A stretch of 64,000 nucleotides of DNA from Devosia enhydra (GCF_900119845.1 NZ_FPKU01000002.1:1-64000); one strand, 5' to 3'. Positions 43,370 through 51,944 are shown, numbered from the stretch's first letter. Notes: generated by a model not told the origin, from the letters alone. A program made the numbers and translations.

Positions 43370-44656
43370 TCATTGCCCTCGGAAGACTGCGGGCAGCCAG
43401 AGCGAGAGGGCGGGAATATAGGTGACCATGAGGAGCACGACGACGCCAGCCAGATAGAACGGCCAGATCGAGCGCATGGCCTGCCACACGGTTATCTTGC
43501 CCACCGCGCAGGCAACGAACTGCACCGCCCCCACCGGCGGGGTGTTGAGCCCGATGCCGAGATTGAGGATCATGATCACGCCGAAATGGACCGGATCGAT
43601 GCCATAAGCGACAGCAATGGGCAGGAAGATCGGGGTGGCGATGATGATCGTGGGGCCCATATCCATGAAGGTGCCCAGGATCAGCAGGATGATGTTGATC
43701 ATGATCAGGATGACGATCGGATTGTCCGAAACAGTCCCGAGGAAATCAATCATCTGCTGGGGAATGCGCATATAGGCCATCAGCCAGGCGAAGGACGCCG
43801 CCGTGCCGATGATCAGCAGCACCATGGCCGTGGTGCGCACCGCACCCAGCGTTGCATCGACAAAAGCCTGGAAGCTCATCGAGCGATAGACGGTGAGCGT
43901 CACGATGAGCGCGTAGAACACCGCAATGCAGGAGCTTTCCGTCGCCGTAAAAATGCCCGAGCGCACGCCACCGAAGATGATGGCGATGAGGAGCAGTCCC
44001 GGCGTGGCGATGAGGAAGGCGCGGCCGACCGCGGCATAGCCGGGGAAGGCCTCGGTGGGGTAACCGCGCTTTCGCGCCACGATATAGGCCGTGATGGCGA
44101 GGGCGAAGGCCAGCAGCAGCCCCGGGATGATGCCGGCGGTGAAGAGATCGGCGATCGAGATGCGCCCACCCGCCGAGATCGAATAGATGATCATGTTGTG
44201 GCTGGGCGGCAGCAGCAATGCGATCAGCGCCGCCATCGAGGTGACGTTGACCGCATAATCGGCGCCATAGCCGCGCGCCTTCATCTGCGGAATCATCAGG
44301 CCACCGACGGCAGCGGCTTCGGCGACGGCCGAGCCGGAAATGCCCCCGAACAGGGTGGAGGCGGCAATGTTGACCTGCCCCAGCCCGCCGCGCAGATGCC
44401 CGATCATGGTGCCGGCAAAGGCGACGATGCGCCCGGCGATGCCGCCGCGCACCATCAGGTCGCCGGCGAAGATGAAAAAGGGGATGGCCAGGAGCGTGAA
44501 GACGCTCATGCCAGAATTCATCTGCTGGAAGACCACCAGAGGCGGCAGGCCCATATAGAGAATGGCGGCAAAGCTGGCGATGCCAAGGCAGAAGGCGATC
44601 GGCGTGCCGATCAGCATCAGCAGCGTGAAGGTGCCGAAAAGGATCCAGGTCGCCAT
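43370..44656 (-). CDS. TRAP transporter large permease (uronate operon)
   Basis: A 428-residue DctM-type permease with about 12 hydrophobic segments. It contains family signatures IPFFIFAGDLMVRGGIAGRI, GGLGQVNIAASTLFGGISGS and NLGIGLNTPPVGAVQFVACA. It couples sodium flow to substrate uptake with the small permease and binding protein. It starts 3 bp after dctQ and ends 1 bp before the GntR gene. The operon context indicates a hexuronate or unsaturated uronate substrate. Confidence 0.94.
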   Translation of the reverse strand: MATWILFGTFTLLMLIGTPIAFCLGIASFAAILYMGLPPLVVFQQMNSGMSVFTLLAIPFFIFAGDLMVRGGIAGRIVAFAGTMIGHLRGGLGQVNIAASTLFGGISGSAVAEAAAVGGLMIPQMKARGYGADYAVNVTSMAALIALLLPPSHNMIIYSISAGGRISIADLFTAGIIPGLLLAFALAITAYIVARKRGYPTEAFPGYAAVGRAFLIATPGLLLIAIIFGGVRSGIFTATESSCIAVFYALIVTLTVYRSMSFQAFVDATLGAVRTTAMVLLIIGTAASFAWLMAYMRIPQQMIDFLGTVSDNPIVILIMINIILLILGTFMDMGPTIIIATPIFLPIAVAYGIDPVHFGVIMILNLGIGLNTPPVGAVQFVACAVGKITVWQAMRSIWPFYLAGVVVLLMVTYIPALSLWLPAVFRGQ

Positions 44657-44659
44657 GGC

Positions 44660-45244
44660 TCAGATTTCCTTGATTGCGTCGGCCTGGGGGATCGGATCCT
44701 CGTCATGCAGATCCTTGTCGACATTGACGCCGGCCCAGCGCAGCACCACGCGCTCAACCGAGAACAGCGCGATCAGAAAGCCGCCCGTTGCCAGCGGCAG
44801 ATAGCGGAAGGCGCCGGAAATGCCGAGGCCGGGCATGCGCTCGTTCCACTGCAGGCGAATGAGAATGATGCCATAGACGACCATGCCGATGGCAAAGGCG
44901 AACACCATGACGTCCGAAATGGTGCGCAGGATCTTCTTGGATCCCTTGGGCAGCACATAAAGCAGCACGTCGAACCCCAGGTGGTAATTCTCGCGAACGC
45001 CCACTGCGGAGCCCAGGAAAATGAACCAGCTCATGATCAGGATGGCCGACAGCTCGGTCCACGCATTGGACCAGTTGAGCACATAGCGCACGAACACCTG
45101 CCAGCCCACGATCAGCGTCATCGCGACAAGGCCGATGCCGGCGATGTAGAGCGCCAGGTTCGAGATGCGCCCCAGGACACGGGCCACGGTGGCGAGCCGC
45201 GGATCGACACCTGTAAGGTCGAGCTGATGGGAAGAGCTGGACAT
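44660..45244 (-). CDS. TRAP transporter small permease (uronate operon)
   Basis: A 194-residue DctQ-type membrane protein with four helices. The family segment WQVFVRYVLNWSNAWTELSA is followed by FLGSAVGVRENYHLGFDVLL. It forms the membrane complex with the large permease. The start is set at the ATG at 45244 (MSSSSHQLDL); the upstream extension to 45295 runs into an intergenic repeat. A 135-bp gap with a strong hairpin separates it from dctP. Confidence 0.9.
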   Translation of the reverse strand: MSSSSHQLDLTGVDPRLATVARVLGRISNLALYIAGIGLVAMTLIVGWQVFVRYVLNWSNAWTELSAILIMSWFIFLGSAVGVRENYHLGFDVLLYVLPKGSKKILRTISDVMVFAFAIGMVVYGIILIRLQWNERMPGLGISGAFRYLPLATGGFLIALFSVERVVLRWAGVNVDKDLHDEDPIPQADAIKEI

Positions 45245-45286
45245 GATGGAAGATTCCCGGGAGCTGCAAAGGCAGCAACGACCTGC

Positions 45287-45364
45287 TTGGGCCAAAGCGA
45301 TTGGGCCACAGCGATCAGGCCGCAGCGATGGGGCCGTCGTCCGGCCGCACGGACCGGACGACGG
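45287..45364 (-). repeat. 14-bp tandem repeat plus 11-bp stem hairpin between dctP and dctQ
   Basis: Three and a half imperfect 14-bp units (TTGGGCCAAAGCGA at 45287, TTGGGCCACAGCGA at 45301, TCAGGCCGCAGCGA at 45315) abut a perfect 11-bp inverted repeat (45334-45344 with 45354-45364, 9-nt loop). In the minus-strand transcript the hairpin follows the dctP stop by 15 nt. Such structures often stabilise binding-protein mRNA or reduce read-through to the permeases. Confidence 0.7.
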
Positions 45365-45379
45365 GATGTTCAGCTCACG

Positions 45380-46360
45380 TCAGCCCTCGGTCGCCTGGAT
45401 GCGGGCGACGAGATCCTGGAGCTCGGGGGTGTTGACATACTTCGAATAGACCGGCGCCATGGCGTCGATGAAGGGCTGCTTTTCCGGAGTAGTGATCTCC
45501 GAACCTGCGGCCTCGACCTTGGCGCGGGATTCGGAGACGCGCGCGTCCCAAAGCTCCCACTGCTTTTCCATCGAATCGCGGGCGGCCTGCTTGAAGATCG
45601 CCTTGTCTTCGTCCGAGAGACGATCCCAGCTCGACTTCGACATCACGAAGACTTCGGGAACGATGGTATGCTCGTCGAGCGAGTAATACTTGGCGACTTC
45701 GAAGTGCTGAGCCGATTCGTAGGACGGGAAGTTGTTCTCGGCTCCGTCGATGACGCCCGTCTCGATGCCCGAATAGACTTCGCCATAGGGCATCGGGGTG
45801 GCCGAGGCGCCCAGGGCGTTGACCATGTCCACGAACACGTCGGACTGGATGACGCGGAACTTAAGGCCGGCGAGGTCGGCGACCGTATTCACCGGCTTCT
45901 TGGAATTGTAGAAGGAGCGGGCGCCGCCATCATAAAAGCCAAGCACCACCACGCCGTGATCCTCGAAACCAGCGGCGATCTCATCGCCGATCGGGCCGGC
46001 CATCACGGCGCGGGCATGCTCGGGCGAGCGGAAGAGATAGGGCAGCGAGGGAATGAGCGTCAGCGGAACGAGGCTGTTCCACGGCGCCATCGACACGCGG
46101 TTGAGATCGATCACGCCCGAGCGCACCTGCTCGATGGTATCGGCTTCCTGGCCGAGCTGGGCCGAGTGATAGACCTCGACGCTGTAGCGGCCGGCGGTGC
46201 GCTCGTTGAGCAGCTCGCCGAAATACTTCACCGCCTCGACGGTGGGGTAGCCATCCGGATGGGTATCGGACGAGCGCAGCACCGTCTGCGCGCTGGCCGT
46301 GCCGGCCGAAAGGGCAGCGGCGAGAAGCGCCACGACTGCCAGTCTGGTCATCTGAAACAT
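45380..46360 (-). CDS. TRAP transporter substrate-binding protein (uronate operon)
   Basis: A 326-residue DctP-type periplasmic binding protein with a signal peptide ([20 protein letters not shown]). The mature part has [20 protein letters not shown], the carboxylate-binding region [20 protein letters not shown] and the family motif [20 protein letters not shown]. The arginine in LKFRVI is the usual ligand for the substrate carboxylate, consistent with a sugar acid. It lies 42 bp downstream of uxaC. Confidence 0.93.
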   Translation of the reverse strand: MFQMTRLAVVALLAAALSAGTASAQTVLRSSDTHPDGYPTVEAVKYFGELLNERTAGRYSVEVYHSAQLGQEADTIEQVRSGVIDLNRVSMAPWNSLVPLTLIPSLPYLFRSPEHARAVMAGPIGDEIAAGFEDHGVVVLGFYDGGARSFYNSKKPVNTVADLAGLKFRVIQSDVFVDMVNALGASATPMPYGEVYSGIETGVIDGAENNFPSYESAQHFEVAKYYSLDEHTIVPEVFVMSKSSWDRLSDEDKAIFKQAARDSMEKQWELWDARVSESRAKVEAAGSEITTPEKQPFIDAMAPVYSKYVNTPELQDLVARIQATEG

Positions 46361-46402
46361 TATTGTCCTCCCGTTACGTATCAGATCATTGCGATGATCG
46401 GT

Positions 46403-47815
46403 TCAGAGCCTGTAGGCGCGCTTGGCGAGCCCATAGGCGAGATCATGCGCCACCTCGTGAGCCTCATCGAGATCGAGCCGATGCTCGGAAACGAGGCGGG
46501 CGAGGAAGGCGCAGTCGACCCGGCGGGCCACGTCGTGGCGGGCCGGTATGGAGGGAAAGGCGCGGGTGTCGTCGTTGAAGCCGACGGTATTGTAGAACCC
46601 GGCCGTTTCCGTCGCCATCTGGCGGAAACGCATCATGCCTTCGGGGCTGTCGTGGAACCACCAGGGCGGCCCCAGCCGCAGCGCCGGATAGACGCCGGCG
46701 AGCGGCGCCAGTTCGCGCGCATAGCTTGTCTCGTCGAGCGTGAAGAGCACGATGGTGAGGTCGGTTTCCATCCCAACCACGTCGAGCAGCGGCTTGAGGG
46801 CGCGCACATAATCGGTGCGGGTGGGGATATCGAAGCCCTTGTCGCGACCGAACCGCGCCATCATCGAGGGGGAATGGTTGCGCAGCGAGCCCGGATGGAT
46901 CTGCAGCACGAGGCCATCATCCCGGCTCATCCTGGCCATCTCGGTCAGCATCTGTGCGCGAAAGAGGGCGCGCTGGCCCGCATCGGCCTTGCCGGAGCGC
47001 ACGGCGTCAAACAGCGCCTCGGCTTCGGCAGCGCCCAGATTGGCGGTCTCGGCGGTGGGATGGCCATGGTCGGACGCGGTCGCGCCCATTGCGATGAAAT
47101 GAGCCCGGCGGTTGCGATGGGCGTCGAGATAGCCCTGCCAGCGCCCGGTATCGCAGCCCGAAATGTCGCCCAACCGATCGAGATTGGCGCCAAAGCCCTC
47201 GAAATCTGGGTCCACGACGTTGTCGGGACGATAGGCCGGCAGCACCCGCCCCGACCAGCCGCTGTCCCTGATCATCCTGTGCCAGGAGAGATCGTCGAGC
47301 GCGCTGTCGGTTGTCGAGATCACCTCGATGCCGAAGCGCTCGAACAGCGCGCGCGGGCGATAGTCGTCGCGCGTCAGCAGCTCGGCAATCCGGTCATACT
47401 GGGCGTCGGCATTGGCGGCGCTGAGGCGTTCGGTGATGCCGAACAGCGTCTCGAAGGTGTGGTCGATCCAGAGCCGGGTCGGGGTGCCGCGGAAGAGGTG
47501 ATAGTTCTCGGCAAAGCGCCGCCAGATGGCGCGCCCGTCGGCTTCCACCGCGCTGCCATCGGCCGTGGGCACCCCCAGGTCCTCGAGCCGCACGCCCTGG
47601 CTCAGCAGCATGCGGAAGATGTAGTGGTCTGGAACGATCAGCAGCCGGGCCGGATCGGGGAAATGGGCATTTTCGGCATACCAGCGCGGGTCGGTATGGC
47701 CGTGCGGACTCAGGATCGGCAGGCCGGCGATGCCCTCGTAAAGCTCGCGTGCAATGCCGCGGGCGGTGGGCTCGGCGTCGAAAAGCCGGTCCGCGCTCAG
47801 AAAACCATGCGTCAC
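46403..47815 (-). CDS. uxaC: Glucuronate/galacturonate isomerase UxaC
   Basis: A 470-residue uronate isomerase (amidohydrolase fold) converting D-glucuronate to D-fructuronate and D-galacturonate to D-tagaturonate. Conserved parts include LSPHGHTDPRWYAEN, RLWIDHTFETLFGI and GRWQGYLDAHRNRRAHFIAM. It is the first gene of the minus-strand uronate operon, ahead of the TRAP genes and kduID. The next enzymes of the classical route (UxaB/UxuB, UxaA/UxuA) are not in the window. The frame overlapped on the other strand by a very long open frame is the real one. Confidence 0.97.
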   Translation of the reverse strand: MTHGFLSADRLFDAEPTARGIARELYEGIAGLPILSPHGHTDPRWYAENAHFPDPARLLIVPDHYIFRMLLSQGVRLEDLGVPTADGSAVEADGRAIWRRFAENYHLFRGTPTRLWIDHTFETLFGITERLSAANADAQYDRIAELLTRDDYRPRALFERFGIEVISTTDSALDDLSWHRMIRDSGWSGRVLPAYRPDNVVDPDFEGFGANLDRLGDISGCDTGRWQGYLDAHRNRRAHFIAMGATASDHGHPTAETANLGAAEAEALFDAVRSGKADAGQRALFRAQMLTEMARMSRDDGLVLQIHPGSLRNHSPSMMARFGRDKGFDIPTRTDYVRALKPLLDVVGMETDLTIVLFTLDETSYARELAPLAGVYPALRLGPPWWFHDSPEGMMRFRQMATETAGFYNTVGFNDDTRAFPSIPARHDVARRVDCAFLARLVSEHRLDLDEAHEVAHDLAYGLAKRAYRL

Positions 47816-47859
47816 ACTGAAGTCCTCCCCGACCCGTTTGGTAGGGCAGGAGGCGCTGA

Positions 47860-47896
47860 TATGTCAACATACGAAAATCAGAATTCGTATGATGAC
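47860..47896. promoter_or_regulatory. Candidate operator upstream of uxaC
   Basis: A long interrupted dyad: GTCA-A-CATACGAA (47863-47875) facing TTCGTATG-A-TGAC (47884-47896), with a second overlapping palindrome TATGTCAACATA (47860-47871). It lies about 45 bp upstream of the uxaC start in an otherwise GC-rich region, as expected for a FadR-type GntR operator. Binding by the regulator at 42595 is inferred. Confidence 0.6.
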
Positions 47897-48045
47897 TTTG
47901 CTGGTGACGCTGTGCGTCGGCTCGCTATCCAGCCGCGCCGGCTCCGTCAAGCCGGGAGATTTTCGCCCCCTCGCACGCGGCAAGGGTGACAAAGCGCCTC
48001 GTCGCGCCCATATTCGGCCCTCCCTCAACAGCCTCGGGACCCTTC

Positions 48046-48987
48046 ATGGCTGATGATGCAAACCTTCCCGCCTATTTCGAGCGGATCGGGTTTTCGGGCT
48101 CCATTGCCCCGACGCTCAAGACACTCGAAGCGCTCTGCGCCCTCCATCCAGCAGCGGTGCCTTTCGAGAACATAGACCTGCTGATGGGCTCTGCGATACG
48201 GCTCGAGCCCAACAATATACAACAAAAGCTCATTTTCGAGAAACGCGGCGGTTATTGCTTCGAGCAGAACCTGTTCTTTCGCCGGGCACTCGAAACGCTC
48301 GACTACAAGGTGCGCCCGATCGCCGCCACTGTGCTCTGGGGCGAGCCCGAACCGGGGCCGGACGAAGAGCGGCCGGCGACCCATCTGGCGCTGCTCGTCG
48401 ATATCGCCGGCACCAATTATCTCTGCGACGTAGGCTTTGGCGGGGTGACGCTCAGCGCGCCGCTCAAGCTCAAATCCGATGCCGTGCAGCAGACCCCGCA
48501 CGAGCCCTTCCGCCTCACCAATGCGGATGGGGTGTGGACGCTCGAAGTCGAGATCGGCGCGGAGTGGCGCAAGGTCTACCGCTTCACCACCGAGGAAATC
48601 ACCTTCGAGGACATCGAGGCGATGAACGACCGTGTCGAGCGCCTGCCGCGCTTCCGCGAGGCGCTGATGGTGGCGCGGGCCGAAAAAGGCCGGCGGCTGT
48701 CGCTCGCCAACAATCGGCTGACCACACATGTGGTGGGTGAAAATCGCCAGGTCCGGGTGATTTCGAGCCTCGAGGATCTCAAGACGGTGCTGGCCGAAAC
48801 CTTCGGCATCGCGCTGCCACCGGCCGAGCGTCTCGATCCGGCGCTGGCCCGCTTCTTCCCCCAGCCCAGCGCTGCGGCCGAGCCTGAGGCTGTGGCCGAA
48901 GCGGAGGCCGCCGGGGCGGAGGACACGAGCGCCGCGCCGGAGCCCGTCACCGGGGCAGTTGACGCGCAGCAGCAGAGCCAGCAATAG
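48046..48987 (+). CDS. nat: Arylamine N-acetyltransferase with acidic C-terminal tail
   Basis: A 313-residue NAT enzyme transferring acetyl from acetyl-CoA to arylamines or hydrazines. The Cys-His-Asp triad is visible: Cys71 (KRGGYCFEQN), His113 (PATHLALL) and Asp128 (LCDVGFGG). The catalytic domain ends near residue 272; about 40 further residues form an Ala/Glu/Gln-rich tail absent from typical ~275-residue members. The ATG at 48046 is chosen because AYFERIGF follows at the normal distance. It diverges from the uronate operon. Confidence 0.9.
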   Translation: MADDANLPAYFERIGFSGSIAPTLKTLEALCALHPAAVPFENIDLLMGSAIRLEPNNIQQKLIFEKRGGYCFEQNLFFRRALETLDYKVRPIAATVLWGEPEPGPDEERPATHLALLVDIAGTNYLCDVGFGGVTLSAPLKLKSDAVQQTPHEPFRLTNADGVWTLEVEIGAEWRKVYRFTTEEITFEDIEAMNDRVERLPRFREALMVARAEKGRRLSLANNRLTTHVVGENRQVRVISSLEDLKTVLAETFGIALPPAERLDPALARFFPQPSAAAEPEAVAEAEAAGAEDTSAAPEPVTGAVDAQQQSQQ

Positions 48988-49034
48988 GCGGCAGCGGCCC
49001 GCCACGGGCCGTGGGCAATGAGGGGGCAACAGGC

Positions 49035-49919
49035 GTGATCACCGTTTTCGGATCGCTCAATCTCGACCTTATCGGTACGGTGAGCCGCATTCCGAGGCCC
49101 GGCGAAACCGTGCCCGGCGGGAGTTTTTCGACCGCTGCAGGGGGCAAGGGCGCCAACCAGACGCTCGCCGCCCGCCGTGCCGGGGCCAGGATCCGCATCG
49201 CGGGTGCCGTAGGCACGGATGCATTTGCCGGGGAAGCCATCGGGCTGCTCGAAAGCGAAGGCGTCGACCTGTCGCTGCTCAGGCGCGAGACGGGCCCGAC
49301 CGGTATCGCCATGATCTTCGTCGATGCAGCGGGCGAAAACGTCATCGCCGTGCTGCCCGGCGCCAATGGCACGGCCACCCCCGCCCATGCCGACGCAGCG
49401 CTCGCTGATCTCGCCCCGGGCGATGTGCTCGTTACCCAGCAGGAAATTCCGCAGGAGGCGACCCGCCGGGCGCTCGAGATCGCGCGGGAAAAAGGCATCG
49501 TATCGATCCTCAACACCGCGCCGTTTCTTTCCACCACGCCCGAACTTGCGCCCTTGGCCGCCATCCTCGTGGCCAACGAAACCGAATTCGCGCTTCTGGC
49601 CGGCGAGGGAGATCTCGAAACGCTCATGGCAGACTGGGCGCGGCGCCATGGCCAGACGGTGATCGTGACGCTGGGGCCCGATGGTGCGCGTGCAGCAACG
49701 CCCGAGGGCCTGATCTCTGTCCCCGCCCTCAAGGTCGATCCGGTCGATACGGTTGGGGCGGGAGATACCTTCGTGGGCTATCTGGCGGCCGGGCTCGATG
49801 CCGGCATGCCGCTCGAAGCGGCCATGGCGCGCGCGGCAAAGGCGGCGAGCCTTGCCTGCCTCGCCCCCGGCGCACAGCCGGCCATTCCCCATGCTGATGC
49901 GGTGGACGCGGCGCGCTGA
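49035..49919 (+). CDS. rbsK: PfkB-family sugar kinase, ribokinase-like
   Basis: A 294-residue PfkB kinase closest to ribokinase: GSLNLDLIGTVSRIPRPGET, then AAGGKGANQTLAARRAGA, and the catalytic signature DTVGAGDTFVGYLAAGLDAG. It would phosphorylate a pentose or nucleoside sugar at the 5-hydroxyl with ATP. The GTG at 49035 is preferred over the GTG at 49011 because GAGGGGG lies upstream of it and the beta strand ITVFGSLN begins at once. It follows nat by 47 bp, but a functional link is not evident. Confidence 0.85.
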   Translation: MITVFGSLNLDLIGTVSRIPRPGETVPGGSFSTAAGGKGANQTLAARRAGARIRIAGAVGTDAFAGEAIGLLESEGVDLSLLRRETGPTGIAMIFVDAAGENVIAVLPGANGTATPAHADAALADLAPGDVLVTQQEIPQEATRRALEIAREKGIVSILNTAPFLSTTPELAPLAAILVANETEFALLAGEGDLETLMADWARRHGQTVIVTLGPDGARAATPEGLISVPALKVDPVDTVGAGDTFVGYLAAGLDAGMPLEAAMARAAKAASLACLAPGAQPAIPHADAVDAAR

Positions 49920-49959
49920 ACGCCGCTAGAGCGCTTCACCGCACTGAGCTCTCAGTCGG

Positions 49960-50079
49960 CCTCCCTCCCCTTGGACGGGGAGGGCCGGGGAGGGGTGACG
50001 GGAGCCAGTGAATCAACGGCGTGTCTGGTGGCTCTCCGCCCCCCACCCTTGATCCCTCCCCGCAAAGGGGGAGGGTGAC
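49960..50079. repeat. GC-rich palindromic repeat pair, family D
   Basis: Two hairpins of the CCTCCCTCCCCTTGGACGGG / GGAGGG type: about 49961-49996 (CCCTCCCCTT facing GGGGAGGG) and about 50056-50079 (CCCTCCCCGCAAAGGGGGAGGG). They sit between the convergent kinase and glycosyltransferase genes and may end transcription from both sides. Confidence 0.6.
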
Positions 50080-50117
50080 GACTGCAACGCCAAGCATCAC
50101 AACAAAGGTGAAACGAC

Positions 50118-50951
50118 CTAGCCGGCGAGCATCGGCTCGAGGTGATCCTCGAACAGCAGGCCCGGCCGTTCGGCCATTGCCGCCTCGTAGCGCTGTTCGG
50201 CATCGAGCGAGAGGGTGAGAAACCGCGCGATGCCATCGGCCGCCCCTTCGCCCTGCATCGGATAGTCGCCCCGCGCCAGCCGGTCGAGCAGCAGGCGCTT
50301 GACCCCGATCATCCGCTCGGTCACGCCCGGTCCGTTGCTCATCGAGACCGTGAGCTTGACATAGTCGTGCAGCGGCGTGCCCAGATGGAAAGTGCCCTCG
50401 GCGGTGCGCCAGAGCTTCATCAGGAAATCGAGGTCGGTGAGGTTGGGCAGGGCCGGATCGTAGCGGCCATCGCAGCGCCTGCGGTCCCAGCCGATCATGG
50501 AATCCATCGAGAGGCAGGTGAATTTGTAGTCGCGCGCCGGCAGCACGCGATCGTCGCCGTCGCCGACAAAGCGCAGGTGCCGGTAGCGGTCATCCATCAC
50601 ATCGAGGGCGGTCGAGACCACCGGATGCTCGGCAAAGGCGCGGCGCATCTGCGCCAGTTTTTCGGGCTTCATCCGGTCATCGGCATCGAGGATGGCGGCA
50701 TAGGGGGTATCGAGGGCATCGAGCGCGATGTTGCGGGCCCGCGATGCGCCGCCCTTGATCCTGGCCGACGAGATGAACCGGCAGCGCCGGTCCCAGAGCC
50801 CGGCCCGGCCAAGCAGCGCCTCATAGTCCTCCCCGTCATCGCCCACCACCACCAGCGCCCAATCCGGATCGGTCTGGGCAAAGAGGCTCCCGACTGCCTC
50901 TAGGATCAGCGTTTGTGCCCGAAAGGCGGGCATGACGATGGCGATGGTCAC
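50118..50951 (-). CDS. Family 2 glycosyltransferase
   Basis: A 277-residue GT2-type glycosyltransferase (GT-A fold): IAIVMPAFRAQTLILEAVGS at the start, GGASRARNIALDALDTPYAA, and the DxD-like metal motif ILDADDRMKPEKL. The C-terminal part (WDRRRCDGRYDPALPNLTDLDFLMKLW) is the acceptor-side region. It is cytoplasmic, with no membrane helix. A GTG at 50951 with GGAG 9 nt upstream is the preferred start. The acceptor is unknown and no polysaccharide cluster surrounds it. Confidence 0.85.
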   Translation of the reverse strand: MTIAIVMPAFRAQTLILEAVGSLFAQTDPDWALVVVGDDGEDYEALLGRAGLWDRRCRFISSARIKGGASRARNIALDALDTPYAAILDADDRMKPEKLAQMRRAFAEHPVVSTALDVMDDRYRHLRFVGDGDDRVLPARDYKFTCLSMDSMIGWDRRRCDGRYDPALPNLTDLDFLMKLWRTAEGTFHLGTPLHDYVKLTVSMSNGPGVTERMIGVKRLLLDRLARGDYPMQGEGAADGIARFLTLSLDAEQRYEAAMAERPGLLFEDHLEPMLAG

Positions 50952-51008
50952 GAAAGACAACTCCGTTAACGGTCACCGGCGCACACTGGCGCAGGGCTGT
51001 GGTCGAGG

Positions 51009-51037
51009 CTTGAACGGGGCCCGCCACCGTCCCATAT
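51009..51037 (+). promoter_or_regulatory. RpoH-type heat-shock promoter of hsp20
   Basis: CTTGAA (51009-51014), 16-nt spacer, CCCATAT (51031-51037): a close match to the alphaproteobacterial sigma-32 consensus, oriented toward hsp20. It predicts a leader of about 65 nt. Confidence 0.75.
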
Positions 51038-51109
51038 CATGGGCCGGAGCCGGTGCCATATCGAAGGGCTGGCTCGATACGTTGCTTGAGCAAAGGACGG
51101 ATCGCTTAC

Positions 51110-51529
51110 ATGACTCGCCTGTCGTTCTTTTCGGCGCCGTTCCTTCTGGGCTTTGATGGCTTTGAGGAGCGCGTCGACCGCCTCGCCAAGGCGTCCGATG
51201 GCTATCCGCCCTACAATATCGAGCGGCTGGTGGAAGCGGACGGCACGGAGCGCTTCGTGATCTCGATTGCCGTCGCCGGCTTTCGCGAGGACGAGCTCGA
51301 GGTGGTGGCCGAGGACAACCAGCTGGTGGTCCGTGGCCGACAGCGCGAGGACCAGACGCGCCAGTTCCTGCATCGCGGCATCGCCGCGCGGCAGTTCCAG
51401 CGGGCCTTCCTGCTCGCCGATGGCGTGGTGATCGGGGATGCCGTGCTCAATCATGGCATGCTGGTGATCACAGTCACTCGACCCAAGGCCACGAAGGCAG
51501 CGCGACGTATCGCCATTCGCAGCCAATGA
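51110..51529 (+). CDS. hsp20: Small heat-shock protein, Hsp20 family
   Basis: A 139-residue alpha-crystallin-domain chaperone that holds unfolding proteins. It contains YPPYNIERLVEADGTERFVI at the start of the domain, EDNQLVVRGRQ in the middle, and the family signature AVLNHGMLVITVTRP near the end, followed by a short tail. AAAGGACGG precedes the ATG. An RpoH-type promoter lies upstream, and a DUF1150 gene follows after 90 bp, the usual alphaproteobacterial arrangement. Confidence 0.95.
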   Translation: MTRLSFFSAPFLLGFDGFEERVDRLAKASDGYPPYNIERLVEADGTERFVISIAVAGFREDELEVVAEDNQLVVRGRQREDQTRQFLHRGIAARQFQRAFLLADGVVIGDAVLNHGMLVITVTRPKATKAARRIAIRSQ

Positions 51530-51619
51530 GTGCATGCTCATCAAACCTTCTGCGAACGAACCGCGCGCTCAAGCATTTCACGTCAATACGCAGCCGTTCT
51601 GCCTAGAAAGGGGAACATT

Positions 51620-51895
51620 ATGCTCGACAAGAACCGCAACGAAACCTTCGCCAACCCGCTGCGCGATCTCTCGCCGGCCGAGTTCATGGCGCTGGGCGGC
51701 AAGGCCGTGGTGTTCATCCGGCCCATCGGTGGGGAAGCGCTCGCCGAGATGATGCAGCAGCCCGAACTCGACGACGATGGCCACTATCACCTCGTCGTAT
51801 CCGCCGATGGCTCGCCGCTGATGGTGGGCGACAGCCCGGAAGCGGTGGCCGAATGGCTGGCCGACAAGAATTTCGGCGTCGTCACCGTCCATTGA
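51620..51895 (+). CDS. DUF1150 family protein
   Basis: A 91-residue soluble acidic protein typical of DUF1150, commonly encoded beside hsp20 in alphaproteobacteria: FANPLRDLSPAEFMALGGKA, VVFIRPIGGEALAEM and SADGSPLMVGDSPEAVAEWL. AAAGGGGAAC precedes the ATG at 51620. The function is unknown; the gene is probably co-transcribed with hsp20 and heat-induced. Confidence 0.9.
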   Translation: MLDKNRNETFANPLRDLSPAEFMALGGKAVVFIRPIGGEALAEMMQQPELDDDGHYHLVVSADGSPLMVGDSPEAVAEWLADKNFGVVTVH

Positions 51896-51944
51896 CCCCT
51901 GCCCTGCTCCGGGGCGCACCTGGTGCCTCCGGACGGTCCAAGGC

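Noticed and set aside
46384-46399. GATCAT-TGCG-ATGATC as an operator between uxaC and dctP
   Set aside because: A 6-bp dyad in a 42-bp intercistronic gap has no promoter context. It could be chance or a weak mRNA hairpin.
43199-47989. A 1596-codon open frame on the plus strand across the uronate operon
   Set aside because: It is antisense to well-conserved TRAP, uxaC and gntR genes. Its product is rich in Arg, His, Asp and Gly without domains, as expected when high-GC genes are read on the opposite strand.
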